Part shown: one piece after another, positions 1 to 5,121 of the stretch
Layout of the letters: every line of letters starts with the position of its first letter
Position numbering within the stretch: the stretch's first letter is position 1
NCBI GenBank assembly: GCA_023389545.1
Contig: JAEWEI010000037.1
Coordinates: forward strand, 1-5,121
Source: Actinomycetes bacterium
Lineage (GTDB): Bacteria; Actinomycetota; Actinomycetes; Actinomycetales; Cellulomonadaceae
DNA: 5,121 nucleotides
Reading direction: 5' to 3'
Program-made: the position numbers and the translations under genes
The notes under the pieces: model-generated
The model's input: the letters and a program-made list of their open reading frames with translations, nothing else
The model's database searches: none
What the model was told of the DNA's origin: nothing

Positions 1-377
1 GTGCGGGCGACCCGCGCACGCCGTGCCGAGCCCTGGCCGCTGACGCCGTAGCCGACCAGCACGGCCTCGCGGGCCTCGCCGTCGGCCTCCACGGCCGCCG
101 GAACCGGGGTGGGAGCCGGCGCGGCGCCGTGCGGGTCGGTGTCCACCTCGATGATCGGGGCGCCCACGTCGACTGTCGTGCCGGGCTCGACGAGGATCCG
201 GGTGACGACGCCGGCGAACGGGCTCGGCAGGTCGACCAGCGACTTCGCCGTCTCGATCTCGACGATCGTCTGGTTGACCTCGACGGTGTCGCCGACGGCG
301 ACGTGCCACGCGACGATCTCGGCCTCGGTCAGGCCCTCGCCCGCGTCGGGCAGGTTGAACTGCTGGTAGATCGGCAC
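1..377 (-). CDS. bkdC: Branched-chain 2-oxo acid dehydrogenase E2, lipoyl acyltransferase, N-terminal part (truncated by window edge)
   Basis: This is the start of a dihydrolipoamide acyltransferase, the core E2 subunit that accepts the acyl group from E1 on a swinging lipoyl arm and passes it to CoA in the cytoplasm. About 125 residues are visible. Residues 5-79 form a biotinyl/lipoyl domain, with [13 protein letters not shown] near the start and the lipoylation site ETAKS, in which K45 is the expected lipoyl lysine. An Ala/Pro-rich linker follows (about 84-96), then AVLVGYGV and the Arg-rich RRARVAR that normally precede the peripheral-subunit-binding domain. That domain and the catalytic domain lie off the left edge. 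The GTG at 377-375 is chosen because GAGGAG stands 6 nt upstream and the lipoyl domain begins right after it. It lies 24 nt after the bkdB stop, so the two are surely co-transcribed. [20 protein letters not shown] and VLVGYG resemble actinobacterial BkdC rather than pyruvate E2 or SucB; the substrate call is by resemblance and operon context. Confidence 0.9.
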   Translation of the reverse strand, partial: MPIYQQFNLPDAGEGLTEAEIVAWHVAVGDTVEVNQTIVEIETAKSLVDLPSPFAGVVTRILVEPGTTVDVGAPIIEVDTDPHGAAPAPTPVPAAVEADGEAREAVLVGYGVSGQGSARRARVAR

Positions 378-382
378 CGTGG

Positions 383-389
383 TCTCCTC
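383..389 (-). promoter_or_regulatory. Ribosome binding site of bkdC
   Basis: Read on the minus strand, GAGGAGA ends 5 nt before the GTG at 377-375. It is a near-perfect Shine-Dalgarno in the 24-nt gap after bkdB, and it fixes the GTG as the start of the E2 subunit. Confidence 0.75.
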
Positions 390-401
390 ACACGCCAGGG
401 T

Positions 402-1415
402 TCAGAACGTCAGGGTGCGGTCGACGGCGTCGAGCACACGGTCCAGGCCGGGCAGGTAGTCCTCTTCGATCTTCGCCACGGGGTAGGGGGTGTGGAACCC
501 GCCGACGCGCAGCACCGGGGCCTCGAGCCGGTAGAAGCACTCCTCGGTGACCCGCGCGGCGACCTCGGCGCCCGTCCCGTAGACCGTCGGCGCCTCGTGG
601 ACCACGACACAGCGGCCCGTGCGGCGCACCGAGGCGACAACCGTCTCGACGTCCAGCGGGGAGAGCGTCCGCAGGTCCACGACCTCGATGCTCGTGCCCT
701 CTGCCGCTGCCGCGTCGGCGGCCTTGAGCGCGGTGGCCACGGTGGGGCCGTAGGCCACGACCGTCACGTCCGTGCCCGATCGCAGCACTTGGGCGCGGTC
801 GAGGCCGGTGGATGCCTCGGCATGCGGCGCGGCGACCTGGCCCAGGTCCACATCGCCCTTGTCCCAGTACCGGCCCTTCGGCTCGAAGAACAGCACCGGG
901 TCGGGTGACGCGATGGCCTGCTGGATCATCGCGTAGGCGTCGGCCGGGTTCGACGGGCTCACCACCCGCAGGCCCGGGGTGTGCGCGAACAGCGCCTCGG
1001 GCGACTCGCTGTGGTGCTCGATGGCGCCGATGCCGCCGCCGTAGGGCACGCGGATGACGACGGGCAGCGTCAGGCGGCCGCGCGAGCGGTAGTGCATCTT
1101 CGCGAGCTGCGTGGTGATCTGGTCGAACGCCGGGAAGATGAACCCGTCGAACTGGATCTCGCACACCGGGCGGTAGCCGCGCAGGGCCAGGCCGATGGCG
1201 GTGCCGAGGATGCCCGACTCGGCGAGCGGCGTGTCGACCACGCGCTCCCCGCCGAAGTCCTTGTGCAGGCCGTCGGTGACGCGGAACACCCCGCCCAGGG
1301 CGCCGATGTCCTCGCCCATGAGGAGCACCTTCGGGTCCTGCTCCAGCGCACGGCGCAGCCCCAAGTTGATGGCCTTGCCGAGGGTGACGCGCTGCACTCC
1401 TGTGGTGGCGCTCAT
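402..1415 (-). CDS. bkdB: Branched-chain 2-oxo acid dehydrogenase E1 component, beta subunit
   Basis: This is the beta subunit of the heterotetrameric E1 that, with BkdA and thiamine diphosphate (TPP), decarboxylates branched-chain 2-oxo acids and acylates the E2 lipoyl arm. It has 337 residues, a normal full length. The N-terminal transketolase-like pyrimidine-binding domain spans about 8-185, with MGEDIGALGGVFRVTDGL (33-50), DTPLAESGI (61-69; E66 matches the glutamate that activates the TPP aminopyrimidine) and EHHSESPEALFAH (133-145; H135 matches the conserved active-site histidine). The C-terminal transketolase domain (about 200-330) has VVDLRTLSPLD and HEAPTVYGTGAE. The ATG at 1415 overlaps the bkdA stop as ATGA, and GGGAG lies 7 nt upstream (1427-1423), which suggests translational coupling. 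The HSES motif and heterodimeric organisation favour BCKDH over pyruvate dehydrogenase; actinomycete pyruvate E1 is usually the single-chain AceE. Acetoin dehydrogenase is a less likely alternative. Confidence 0.95.
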   Translation of the reverse strand: MSATTGVQRVTLGKAINLGLRRALEQDPKVLLMGEDIGALGGVFRVTDGLHKDFGGERVVDTPLAESGILGTAIGLALRGYRPVCEIQFDGFIFPAFDQITTQLAKMHYRSRGRLTLPVVIRVPYGGGIGAIEHHSESPEALFAHTPGLRVVSPSNPADAYAMIQQAIASPDPVLFFEPKGRYWDKGDVDLGQVAAPHAEASTGLDRAQVLRSGTDVTVVAYGPTVATALKAADAAAAEGTSIEVVDLRTLSPLDVETVVASVRRTGRCVVVHEAPTVYGTGAEVAARVTEECFYRLEAPVLRVGGFHTPYPVAKIEEDYLPGLDRVLDAVDRTLTF

Positions 1416-2563
1416 CGGGCGGCTCCCGTCGTGTCAGCGGCGCCCGCCGTGGGCAGGAACGAGCCCTCGTACTCCTCGAACCAGGCGCGCTCCGCCTCGA
1501 CCATCGCGTTCGGCGCGGCGTAGACGTGCTCGAACATCGAGGCGCTGTCGGGCGCCTCCCAGCCGCGCACTGTGGTGCGGAGCCGCTCGCCGAGCCGTGC
1601 GGCCTCGGCGTCGAGCTCGGCGGTGAACCCGGCGGGGAGCTCGCCGATCGCCTCCAGGTGCAGCCGCAGGCGGTCGATCGGGTCGCGGCGGGCCCAGTAG
1701 TCCTCCTCGGCGGCGGACCGGTAGCGGGTGGGGTCGTCCGACGTGGTGTGCGCGCCCATCCGGTAGGTGAACGCCTCGATGAACGTCGGGCCTCCCCCGC
1801 TGCGCGCGCGTTCGAGCGCCTCGGCGGTCACCGCGTAGCAGGCGAGCACGTCGTTGCCGTCGACGCGCACGCTGGGTATGCCGAAGCCGGGCGCGCGGTC
1901 GGCGATCGGCACCCGGGACTGGCGGGTGGTGGGCTCGGAGATCGCCCACTGGTTGTTCTGGCAGAAGAACACCATCGGCGCGTTGTTCACGGCGGCGAAG
2001 ACGAGCGCCTCGCTGACGTCCCCCTGCGAGGTGGCGCCGTCGCCGAAGTACGTGACCACAGCAGTGTCGCGGTCTGGGTCGCCGGTGCCGACGGCGCCGT
2101 CGCGCTGCACGCCCATCGCGTAGCCCGTGGCGTGCAGGGTGTGCGAGCCGATGACCAGCGTGTACAGGTGGAAGTTGTGGGCCTCGGTGTCCCAGCCGCC
2201 GTGGTCGATGCCGCGGAACAGCCGCAGCAGGTCGGCCAGGTCCAGCCCGCGGGTGTGGGCGACGCCGTGCTCGCGGTAGGACGGGAAGACGTAGTCCTGC
2301 GCGCGCAGCGCCCGACCTGAGCCGATCTGCGCGGCCTCCTGGCCCAGGCTCTGGGCCCACAGGCCGAGCTCGCCCTGCCGCTGGAGCGCGGTGGCCTCGG
2401 TGTCGAAGCGGCGCACGATGACCATGTCGCGGTAGAGCCCGCGCAGCGCCTCGGCGTCGAGGTGTGCGATGCGGTCGGAGTAGTCGGGGTGCTCGAGCCG
2501 CTCCCCCGCAGGGGTGAGCAGCCGGACGAGTCCATCGTCGGTGAGTGGGCCAGACGTGCTCAC
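1412..2563 (-). CDS. bkdA: Branched-chain 2-oxo acid dehydrogenase E1 component, alpha subunit
   Basis: This is the alpha subunit of the TPP-dependent E1 enzyme, which binds the diphosphate end of the cofactor and joins BkdB in oxidative decarboxylation of 2-oxoisovalerate and related acids. It is complete at 383 residues. An N-terminal extension of about 40 residues (LTPAGERLEHPDY) precedes the dehydrogenase E1 domain (about 42-345). The TPP/Mg motif begins YFGDGATSQGD (G174-D175-G176) and ends at QNN (N203-N204), the expected spacing. RMGAHTTSDDPTRYRS (268-283) is the active-site loop, matching the HSTSDD-type loop of branched-chain E1 alpha; H272 is the conserved histidine. YVFPSYREH (91-99) is also family-typical. 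The GTG at 2563-2561 is chosen because AAGGAG lies 7 nt upstream. It is the first gene of the operon and shares 4 bp with bkdB. The loop sequence supports BCKDH over PDH E1 alpha, although older annotations of such proteins often say pdhA. Confidence 0.95.
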   Translation of the reverse strand: MSTSGPLTDDGLVRLLTPAGERLEHPDYSDRIAHLDAEALRGLYRDMVIVRRFDTEATALQRQGELGLWAQSLGQEAAQIGSGRALRAQDYVFPSYREHGVAHTRGLDLADLLRLFRGIDHGGWDTEAHNFHLYTLVIGSHTLHATGYAMGVQRDGAVGTGDPDRDTAVVTYFGDGATSQGDVSEALVFAAVNNAPMVFFCQNNQWAISEPTTRQSRVPIADRAPGFGIPSVRVDGNDVLACYAVTAEALERARSGGGPTFIEAFTYRMGAHTTSDDPTRYRSAAEEDYWARRDPIDRLRLHLEAIGELPAGFTAELDAEAARLGERLRTTVRGWEAPDSASMFEHVYAAPNAMVEAERAWFEEYEGSFLPTAGAADTTGAAR

Positions 2564-2570
2564 GCGGGGT

Positions 2571-2576
2571 CTCCTT
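2571..2576 (-). promoter_or_regulatory. Ribosome binding site of bkdA
   Basis: AAGGAG on the minus strand lies 7 nt before the GTG at 2563-2561. It is a strong Shine-Dalgarno that supports this GTG as the start; no competing in-frame start with a comparable site was seen. Confidence 0.8.
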
Positions 2577-2616
2577 CGCGCGCCGGCAGCAAGGGCGAGA
2601 AAACGGTCAGATCGAA

Positions 2617-2647
2617 CCTACGTGAGCGTAGGCTACGCAACCGTAGG
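2617..2647. promoter_or_regulatory. Tandem inverted repeats, candidate operator of the bkd operon
   Basis: Two adjacent inverted repeats are seen. CCTACG-tgag-CGTAGG covers 2617-2632 (6-bp arms, 4-nt spacer) and CTACG-caac-CGTAG covers 2633-2646 (5-bp arms, 4-nt spacer), followed by a further G at 2647. Laid out as 15-mers, CTACGTGAGCGTAGG and CTACGCAACCGTAGG are direct tandem copies that differ only in the central four bases. This gives four alternating half-sites, the usual look of paired dimer-binding sites for a repressor such as a TetR- or GntR-type protein. The second copy overlaps the candidate -10 box and the first lies just past the predicted transcription start, a position suited to repression. 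The regulator is not encoded in the window and its identity is unknown. Confidence 0.5.
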
Positions 2648-2669
2648 TAGTCCCGGCCGCCGGTGACAA
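2640..2669 (-). promoter_or_regulatory. Candidate sigma-70-like promoter of bkdABC
   Basis: On the minus strand a TTGTCA box (2669-2664) lies 18 nt from a TACGGT box (2645-2640), close to the TTGACA/TAnnnT consensus of actinobacterial vegetative promoters. Transcription would start near 2633 and give a leader of about 70 nt before the bkdA GTG. The -10 box lies inside the second inverted repeat. Promoters in high-GC genomes are poorly predicted by eye, so this is tentative. Confidence 0.35.
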
Positions 2670-2679
2670 CCGTTGCGGC
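2656..2679. other. Imperfect hairpin upstream of the bkd promoter
   Basis: GCCGC (2656-2660) pairs with GCGGC (2675-2679), and inside it CGGT (2661-2664) pairs with ACCG (2669-2672), leaving a GACA loop and a 2-nt bulge. The candidate -35 box of the bkd promoter falls in the loop. It could be a second protein-binding dyad, or a backup terminator for the aminotransferase gene, since it lies on that gene's 3' side. No T-tract follows, so a classic intrinsic terminator is not supported. Confidence 0.25.
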
Positions 2680-2714
2680 GACGCTTTGTCGACATCCCAC
2701 ATGACCCCGGCGAC

Positions 2715-2732
2715 GGCGCGGATCTCCGCGCC
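2715..2732 (-). terminator. Candidate GC-rich terminator of the aminotransferase gene
   Basis: GGCGCGG (2715-2721) and CCGCGCC (2726-2732) form a perfect 7-bp stem with a 4-nt loop, beginning 19 nt after the aminotransferase stop codon. No T-run follows on the minus strand. Strong GC hairpins without a U-tract are often proposed as terminators in actinomycetes. If it works, it separates this gene from the bkd operon downstream. Confidence 0.45.
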
Positions 2733-2751
2733 AGCCACGGGCTCGCGGACG

Positions 2752-3816
2752 TCAGTGCGCGAACCCCTCCGCGACCTCGAGCAGCAGGTCGGTGGCCTCG
2801 ACCTCGCCCACGCTCACCCGCACCCCGTCACCGGCGAACGGGCGCACCAGCACCCCGGCACGGGCCGACTCCCCCGCGAACGCCAGCGCCCGATCCCCGA
2901 GCGGCAGCCACACGAAGTTGGCCTCGCTGTCCGGGACGTGCCAGCCCTGCGCGCGCAGCCCCGCGACCATCCGCGCACGCTCGTCCACCACCGCCTGCAC
3001 GCGGGCCATCAGTTCGTCCGAGGCGCGCAACGACGCCACGGCGGCGAGCTGCGCGAGCTGTGAGACCCCGAAAGGCGTGGACACCGCCCGGATCCCCGCC
3101 GCCAACCGCGGCCGGGCCACCGCGAAGCCGACCCGCAGCCCCGCCAGGCCGTACGCCTTCGAGAACGTGCGCAGCAGCACCACGTTCGGGTGCGCGGCGA
3201 ACACCGCCAGCCCGTCCGCCGCCAACGGGTCCCGCACGAACTCCACATACGCCTCGTCGAGCACCACGAGCACATCGCGCGGCACCGCGTCGAGCAGTTC
3301 CGCGAGCTCGTCGGCCCGCACCGCGGGACCCGTCGGGTTGTTGGGGGTGCACAACAGGATCACGCGCGTCCGGTCGGTCACCGCCGCCGCCATCGCGGGC
3401 AGGTCGAGGCGGCCGTCGGCGGTGAGCGGCACCTGGACCGCCCGCGCGCCGGCGACGCCCACGGCGATCGGGTACGCCTCGAACGACCGCCAGGGGAACA
3501 CCACCTCGTCGCCCGCGTCGCACACCGCGGCCAGCACATGGCCGAGCACGGCCACCGAGCCGTTGCCCGTGACCACTCCTGCGGGGTTCACGCCCAGGTG
3601 GGCCGCGATCGCCTCGGTCAGCTCCGTCGCGTACATGTCCGGGTACCGGTTGGCGTCCATCGCGCCATCGGCGATGGCCGCCACCACCGATCCCAGCGGC
3701 GGGAACGGGTTCTCGTTGGAGGACAGCTTGAACGCCGCCGCCCCGACGAGGGCGCGGGCGCCCGGGACGTAGGGCGGCAGTGCGGCGACGGCGGGGCGGA
3801 GCGGAACCTGGGTCAC
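2752..3816 (-). CDS. pat: PLP-dependent aminotransferase, aromatic/histidinol-phosphate type (Pat/HisC2-like)
   Basis: This is a fold-type I aminotransferase that moves an amino group between an amino acid and a 2-oxo acid. Of 354 residues, the usual family size, the key sites are all present: SSNENPFPP (32-40), NRYPD (56-60; Y58), the TPNNPTG loop with N160, DEAY with D187 and Y190, the PLP lysine K220 in TFSKAYGLAGLRVGF, R228, and the substrate carboxylate arginine R333 in GVRVSVG. GNGSV (84-88) and VFPWRSFEAYP look more like mycobacterial HisC2/Pat, active on aromatic amino acids, than true HisC, but histidinol-phosphate activity cannot be excluded. No other his gene lies nearby. The start is uncertain: GTG at 3816 gives family-like spacing to LRPAVAALPPYVPG, and GTG at 3822 is two codons longer; neither has a good Shine-Dalgarno. 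The frame stays open to 4281, but that extension is antisense to the next gene and unlike this family. Confidence 0.9.
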   Translation of the reverse strand: MTQVPLRPAVAALPPYVPGARALVGAAAFKLSSNENPFPPLGSVVAAIADGAMDANRYPDMYATELTEAIAAHLGVNPAGVVTGNGSVAVLGHVLAAVCDAGDEVVFPWRSFEAYPIAVGVAGARAVQVPLTADGRLDLPAMAAAVTDRTRVILLCTPNNPTGPAVRADELAELLDAVPRDVLVVLDEAYVEFVRDPLAADGLAVFAAHPNVVLLRTFSKAYGLAGLRVGFAVARPRLAAGIRAVSTPFGVSQLAQLAAVASLRASDELMARVQAVVDERARMVAGLRAQGWHVPDSEANFVWLPLGDRALAFAGESARAGVLVRPFAGDGVRVSVGEVEATDLLLEVAEGFAH

Positions 3817-3880
3817 CGCCACAGCATGCCACCGCCACGTTCGACCTCTGCGGCGACGGCACGGATGGCAGGATCGAGTC
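3817..3880. promoter_or_regulatory. Divergent intergenic spacer
   Basis: These 64 bp separate the start of the aminotransferase gene (minus) from that of the holin-family gene (plus), so promoters for both genes should lie in or overlap it. No convincing -35/-10 pair was found in either direction. The only clear signal is AGGA at 3870-3873, seven nt before the ATG at 3881, a plausible ribosome binding site for the plus-strand gene. Confidence 0.4.
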
Positions 3881-4261
3881 ATGAGCTTCGTGCTGCGCGT
3901 GATCATCAACGGCATCGCCATCTGGTTCGCGACCCTGATCCTGCCCGGACTGGTCATCGTCGGCACCGACACGACATGGCAGACGATCGGCGTGATCCTG
4001 CTGGTCGGACTCGTGTTCGGCATCGTCAACGCGATCGTGAAGCCGATCGTCAAACTCATCTCGCTGCCGCTGTACATCCTCACTCTGGGGCTGTTCACGC
4101 TGGTGGTGAACGCCCTGATGCTGATGCTCACCGCCTGGATCACCGAGCAGTCCACCTGGGGCCTGCGGGTCGACAACTTCGGCACCGCGGTGCTGGGCGC
4201 GCTGGTGATCTCGATCGTCAGCTTCGTGCTCAGCGTGCTGGCCCCGGGTCGCCGCCGCTGA
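3881..4261 (+). CDS. Small four-helix membrane protein, phage holin family 4 (PF04020-like)
   Basis: This 126-residue integral membrane protein has four hydrophobic stretches, at about 4-24, 34-54, 62-88 and 102-121, with basic residues in the second connecting segment (VKPIVK) and an Arg-rich C-terminus (PGRRR). The segment NAIVKPIVKLISLPLY (50-65), followed by TLGLF (68-72) and a VVNAL stretch, is characteristic of the PF04020 family, called phage holin family or superfamily IV and including the B. subtilis YvlD type. Most members are chromosomal in bacteria with no phage nearby, and their function is not established; nothing phage-like surrounds this one. The ATG at 3881 is supported by AGGA 7 nt upstream and by the first helix starting at once. 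It is divergent from the aminotransferase and convergent with the hydrolase, so it is probably monocistronic. The stop codon lies in a 15-bp tandem repeat. Confidence 0.85.
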   Translation: MSFVLRVIINGIAIWFATLILPGLVIVGTDTTWQTIGVILLVGLVFGIVNAIVKPIVKLISLPLYILTLGLFTLVVNALMLMLTAWITEQSTWGLRVDNFGTAVLGALVISIVSFVLSVLAPGRRR

Positions 4262-4280
4262 TCCAACCGCCGCTGATCCA
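4252..4280 (+). repeat. 15-bp tandem duplication spanning the holin-family stop codon
   Basis: CCGCCGCTGATCCA occurs at 4252-4265 and again at 4267-4280, a period of 15 bp. The first copy contains the end of the holin-family gene (Arg-Arg-stop). Because the period is five codons, the second copy repeats Arg-Arg-stop in the same frame, giving two in-frame stops. It looks like a small replication-slippage duplication. Confidence 0.75.
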
Positions 4281-4294
4281 CCGGGCCGCCCGGT
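4280..4294. terminator. Candidate bidirectional terminator between convergent genes
   Basis: ACCGGG (4280-4285) and CCCGGT (4289-4294) form a perfect 6-bp stem with a 3-nt CCG loop in the 32-nt gap between the holin-family stop and the hydrolase stop (4296-4294). A symmetric hairpin here could end transcription from both sides. It is short and lacks a T-tract, so the call rests on position and symmetry. Confidence 0.4.
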
Positions 4295-5121
4295 CATGGG
4301 CTGACTGCCGGGTGCACGAGGGGGCGCACGCTCGGCGGCTGCGGCAGGCTCGCCAGCGTGCCGGGGCGCCCCACGACGTCGGGGGTCACCGGCTGGGCGC
4401 CCTGGTACTGCGTCAGCGTGACGGTGGTGCCGTCCGGGCCGTAGATGCCCCGCTGGACTGAATCCCGCCACCATCGCAGCGACGGGTCCTGCTCCCCCGC
4501 CACCTCGATCCGCTCGGAACTGCGGACGTAGGTGGCAATGTCGTGCGAGTCGATGAGGTCGTGGGACGCGAGCCGGTCGGCCGGATCGGTGGAGGACCTC
4601 AGGTCGACGGACACCGTCAGGCGGTGCGGGGTGTCCGGGGACGGCAGCGCGTCGAGCGCGGGGACGATGTCCGTGGAGTGCTCCAGGTGCTTGGTCGCGA
4701 CGCCGCGCGGCGCCGCCATCCCGGCGACCGGCGATCCGGCGGTCAGCACGTGCGTGACCGTGTGGCGGCCGGTGACAGCCGCGGCGGAGGCCACGGCCAT
4801 CGCCGCCATCCCGCCTTGGCTGTGACCCGCGAGCAGCACGGCCTCGCCGGGCTGGGCGCCAGCCTGGTCGAGTGCCTGGAGGACCAGGTCGCTCGCGCCG
4901 TCGGGCATGCCCGCCATCAGGGGCACGTTGGTGGTGGCGCGCATCGGGTTGCCGCCACCGGGCCCCGCGGACTGCGTGCCGGGGATCGCCACAGCCCAGC
5001 TCCGGGAGCCGTCGGGCTGGTCGAAGCGCAGCACGCTCACCACGCCGAGGCCTCCGGAGGCGCCACCGGGGTAGGCGTCGTCGATGAGCCTGAGCAGCCC
5101 GGCGTCGTCGCGGGGCCGCTC
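4294..5121 (-). CDS. Alpha/beta hydrolase, lipase/esterase-like, C-terminal part (truncated by window edge)
   Basis: An uncharacterised serine hydrolase of the alpha/beta fold; the visible 275 or so residues run in an open frame off the right edge, so the N-terminus is unseen. The segment WAVAIPGTQ (about 4993-4968) is a likely beta strand leading to the oxyanion-hole region. GHSQGG is the nucleophile elbow, with the serine codon at 4821-4819. LTAGSPVAG follows, typical of the strand after the elbow in lipase-like hydrolases. HSTDIVPALD offers the acid (Asp codon 4671-4669) and SHDIATYVRS offers the histidine (codon 4545-4543; a second His six residues earlier is an alternative), giving a complete Ser-Asp-His triad in the right order. 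The tail is Pro-rich. A GTG at 5043 could serve as a start, but the 26 codons before it are open and protein-like (LIDDAYPGGASGG), so the gene very probably begins outside the window. Substrate and location in the cell are unknown. It is convergent with the holin-family gene. Confidence 0.8.
   Translation of the reverse strand, partial: ERPRDDAGLLRLIDDAYPGGASGGLGVVSVLRFDQPDGSRSWAVAIPGTQSAGPGGGNPMRATTNVPLMAGMPDGASDLVLQALDQAGAQPGEAVLLAGHSQGGMAAMAVASAAAVTGRHTVTHVLTAGSPVAGMAAPRGVATKHLEHSTDIVPALDALPSPDTPHRLTVSVDLRSSTDPADRLASHDLIDSHDIATYVRSSERIEVAGEQDPSLRWWRDSVQRGIYGPDGTTVTLTQYQGAQPVTPDVVGRPGTLASLPQPPSVRPLVHPAVSP

Noticed and set aside
129..908. 259-codon plus-strand open frame across bkdC and bkdB
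   Set aside because: It is antisense to two clear genes. Its Arg/Asp/Gly/Val-rich, low-complexity translation is the usual shadow of high-GC coding DNA, and it has no recognisable motif.
1526..2320. 264-codon plus-strand frame antisense to bkdA
   Set aside because: It is a mirror of the bkdA reading frame in GC-rich DNA with a Val/Gly/Ala/Asp-rich translation and no family signature.
402..2563. Reading the E1 genes as pyruvate dehydrogenase (pdhA/pdhB)
   Set aside because: The HTTSDDPTRYRS loop, the HHSESPEALFAH motif and the E2 type fit branched-chain E1 better. Pyruvate cannot be fully excluded without a phylogeny, but BCKDH is preferred.
2462..2650. 62-codon plus-strand frame over the bkd promoter
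   Set aside because: It overlaps the bkdA 5' end in antisense and the promoter repeats. It has no Shine-Dalgarno, and its Arg-rich end is just the CGTAGG repeats translated.
2679..2691. CGAC-gcttt-GTCG inverted repeat
   Set aside because: Arms of only 4 bp in GC-rich DNA are expected by chance, and there is no positional support.
3817..4281. N-terminal extension of the aminotransferase by about 155 codons (frame open to 4281)
   Set aside because: The extension is antisense to the holin-family gene, is Ser/Thr-rich with no family resemblance, and would make the enzyme far longer than its relatives.
3190..4461. 423-codon plus-strand open frame over the aminotransferase and holin-family genes
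   Set aside because: It runs antisense to the aminotransferase, then out of frame through the holin-family gene and into the hydrolase region. Its His/Arg-rich translation has no domain signal; it is a GC artefact.
2828..4474. 548-codon minus-strand frame
   Set aside because: It is an alternative frame of the aminotransferase region extending antisense through the holin-family gene; the Arg/Gly/Ala-rich product has no motifs.
1..5121. CRISPR arrays, tRNA or rRNA genes, insertion sequences, defence or toxin-antitoxin modules
   Set aside because: No regularly spaced repeats, RNA-gene signatures, transposase motifs or terminal inverted repeats were seen. All long stretches are accounted for by housekeeping-type genes, so no new system is claimed.

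Overview
This window is high-GC DNA packed tightly with genes. GTG starts, strong G/C preference at third codon positions and the gene families present point to a chromosomal segment of an actinomycete (Actinomycetota). The Pat-type aminotransferase and the mycobacterial/Streptomyces-like bkd genes fit that group. A finer placement, such as Pseudonocardiales, is only a guess. No phage, transposon, CRISPR array, tRNA or rRNA was recognised.

Layout. Positions 1-2563 (minus strand) hold a three-gene operon for a branched-chain 2-oxo acid dehydrogenase complex. Transcription runs right to left: E1 alpha (bkdA, 1412-2563), E1 beta (bkdB, 402-1415, overlapping bkdA by 4 bp), then the start of the lipoyl acyltransferase E2 (bkdC, 377 down past the left edge). 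The spacer at 2564-2751 carries a strong Shine-Dalgarno for bkdA, a candidate promoter, two tandem inverted repeats of a CTACG/CGTAG type that look like an operator, and two hairpins. Positions 2752-3816 (minus) encode a class I/II PLP aminotransferase of the histidinol-phosphate/aromatic (HisC/Pat) type. A 64-bp divergent spacer separates it from 3881-4261 (plus), a four-helix membrane protein of the so-called phage holin family (PF04020 type). That gene converges on an alpha/beta hydrolase (4294 to beyond 5121, minus) that is cut by the right edge. A short GC-rich hairpin lies between the two convergent stops.

How the genes fit together. The bkd complex oxidatively decarboxylates the 2-oxo acids of valine, leucine and isoleucine to acyl-CoAs. 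In actinomycetes these serve as energy substrates and as primers for branched fatty acids and polyketides. The neighbouring aminotransferase makes or consumes 2-oxo acids, so a metabolic link is conceivable, but a separate hairpin and promoter argue against one simple operon. The holin-family protein and the hydrolase have no evident link to this pathway. The window looks like ordinary core or near-core chromosome. The most interesting unexplained element is the tandem-palindrome operator candidate in front of bkdA.
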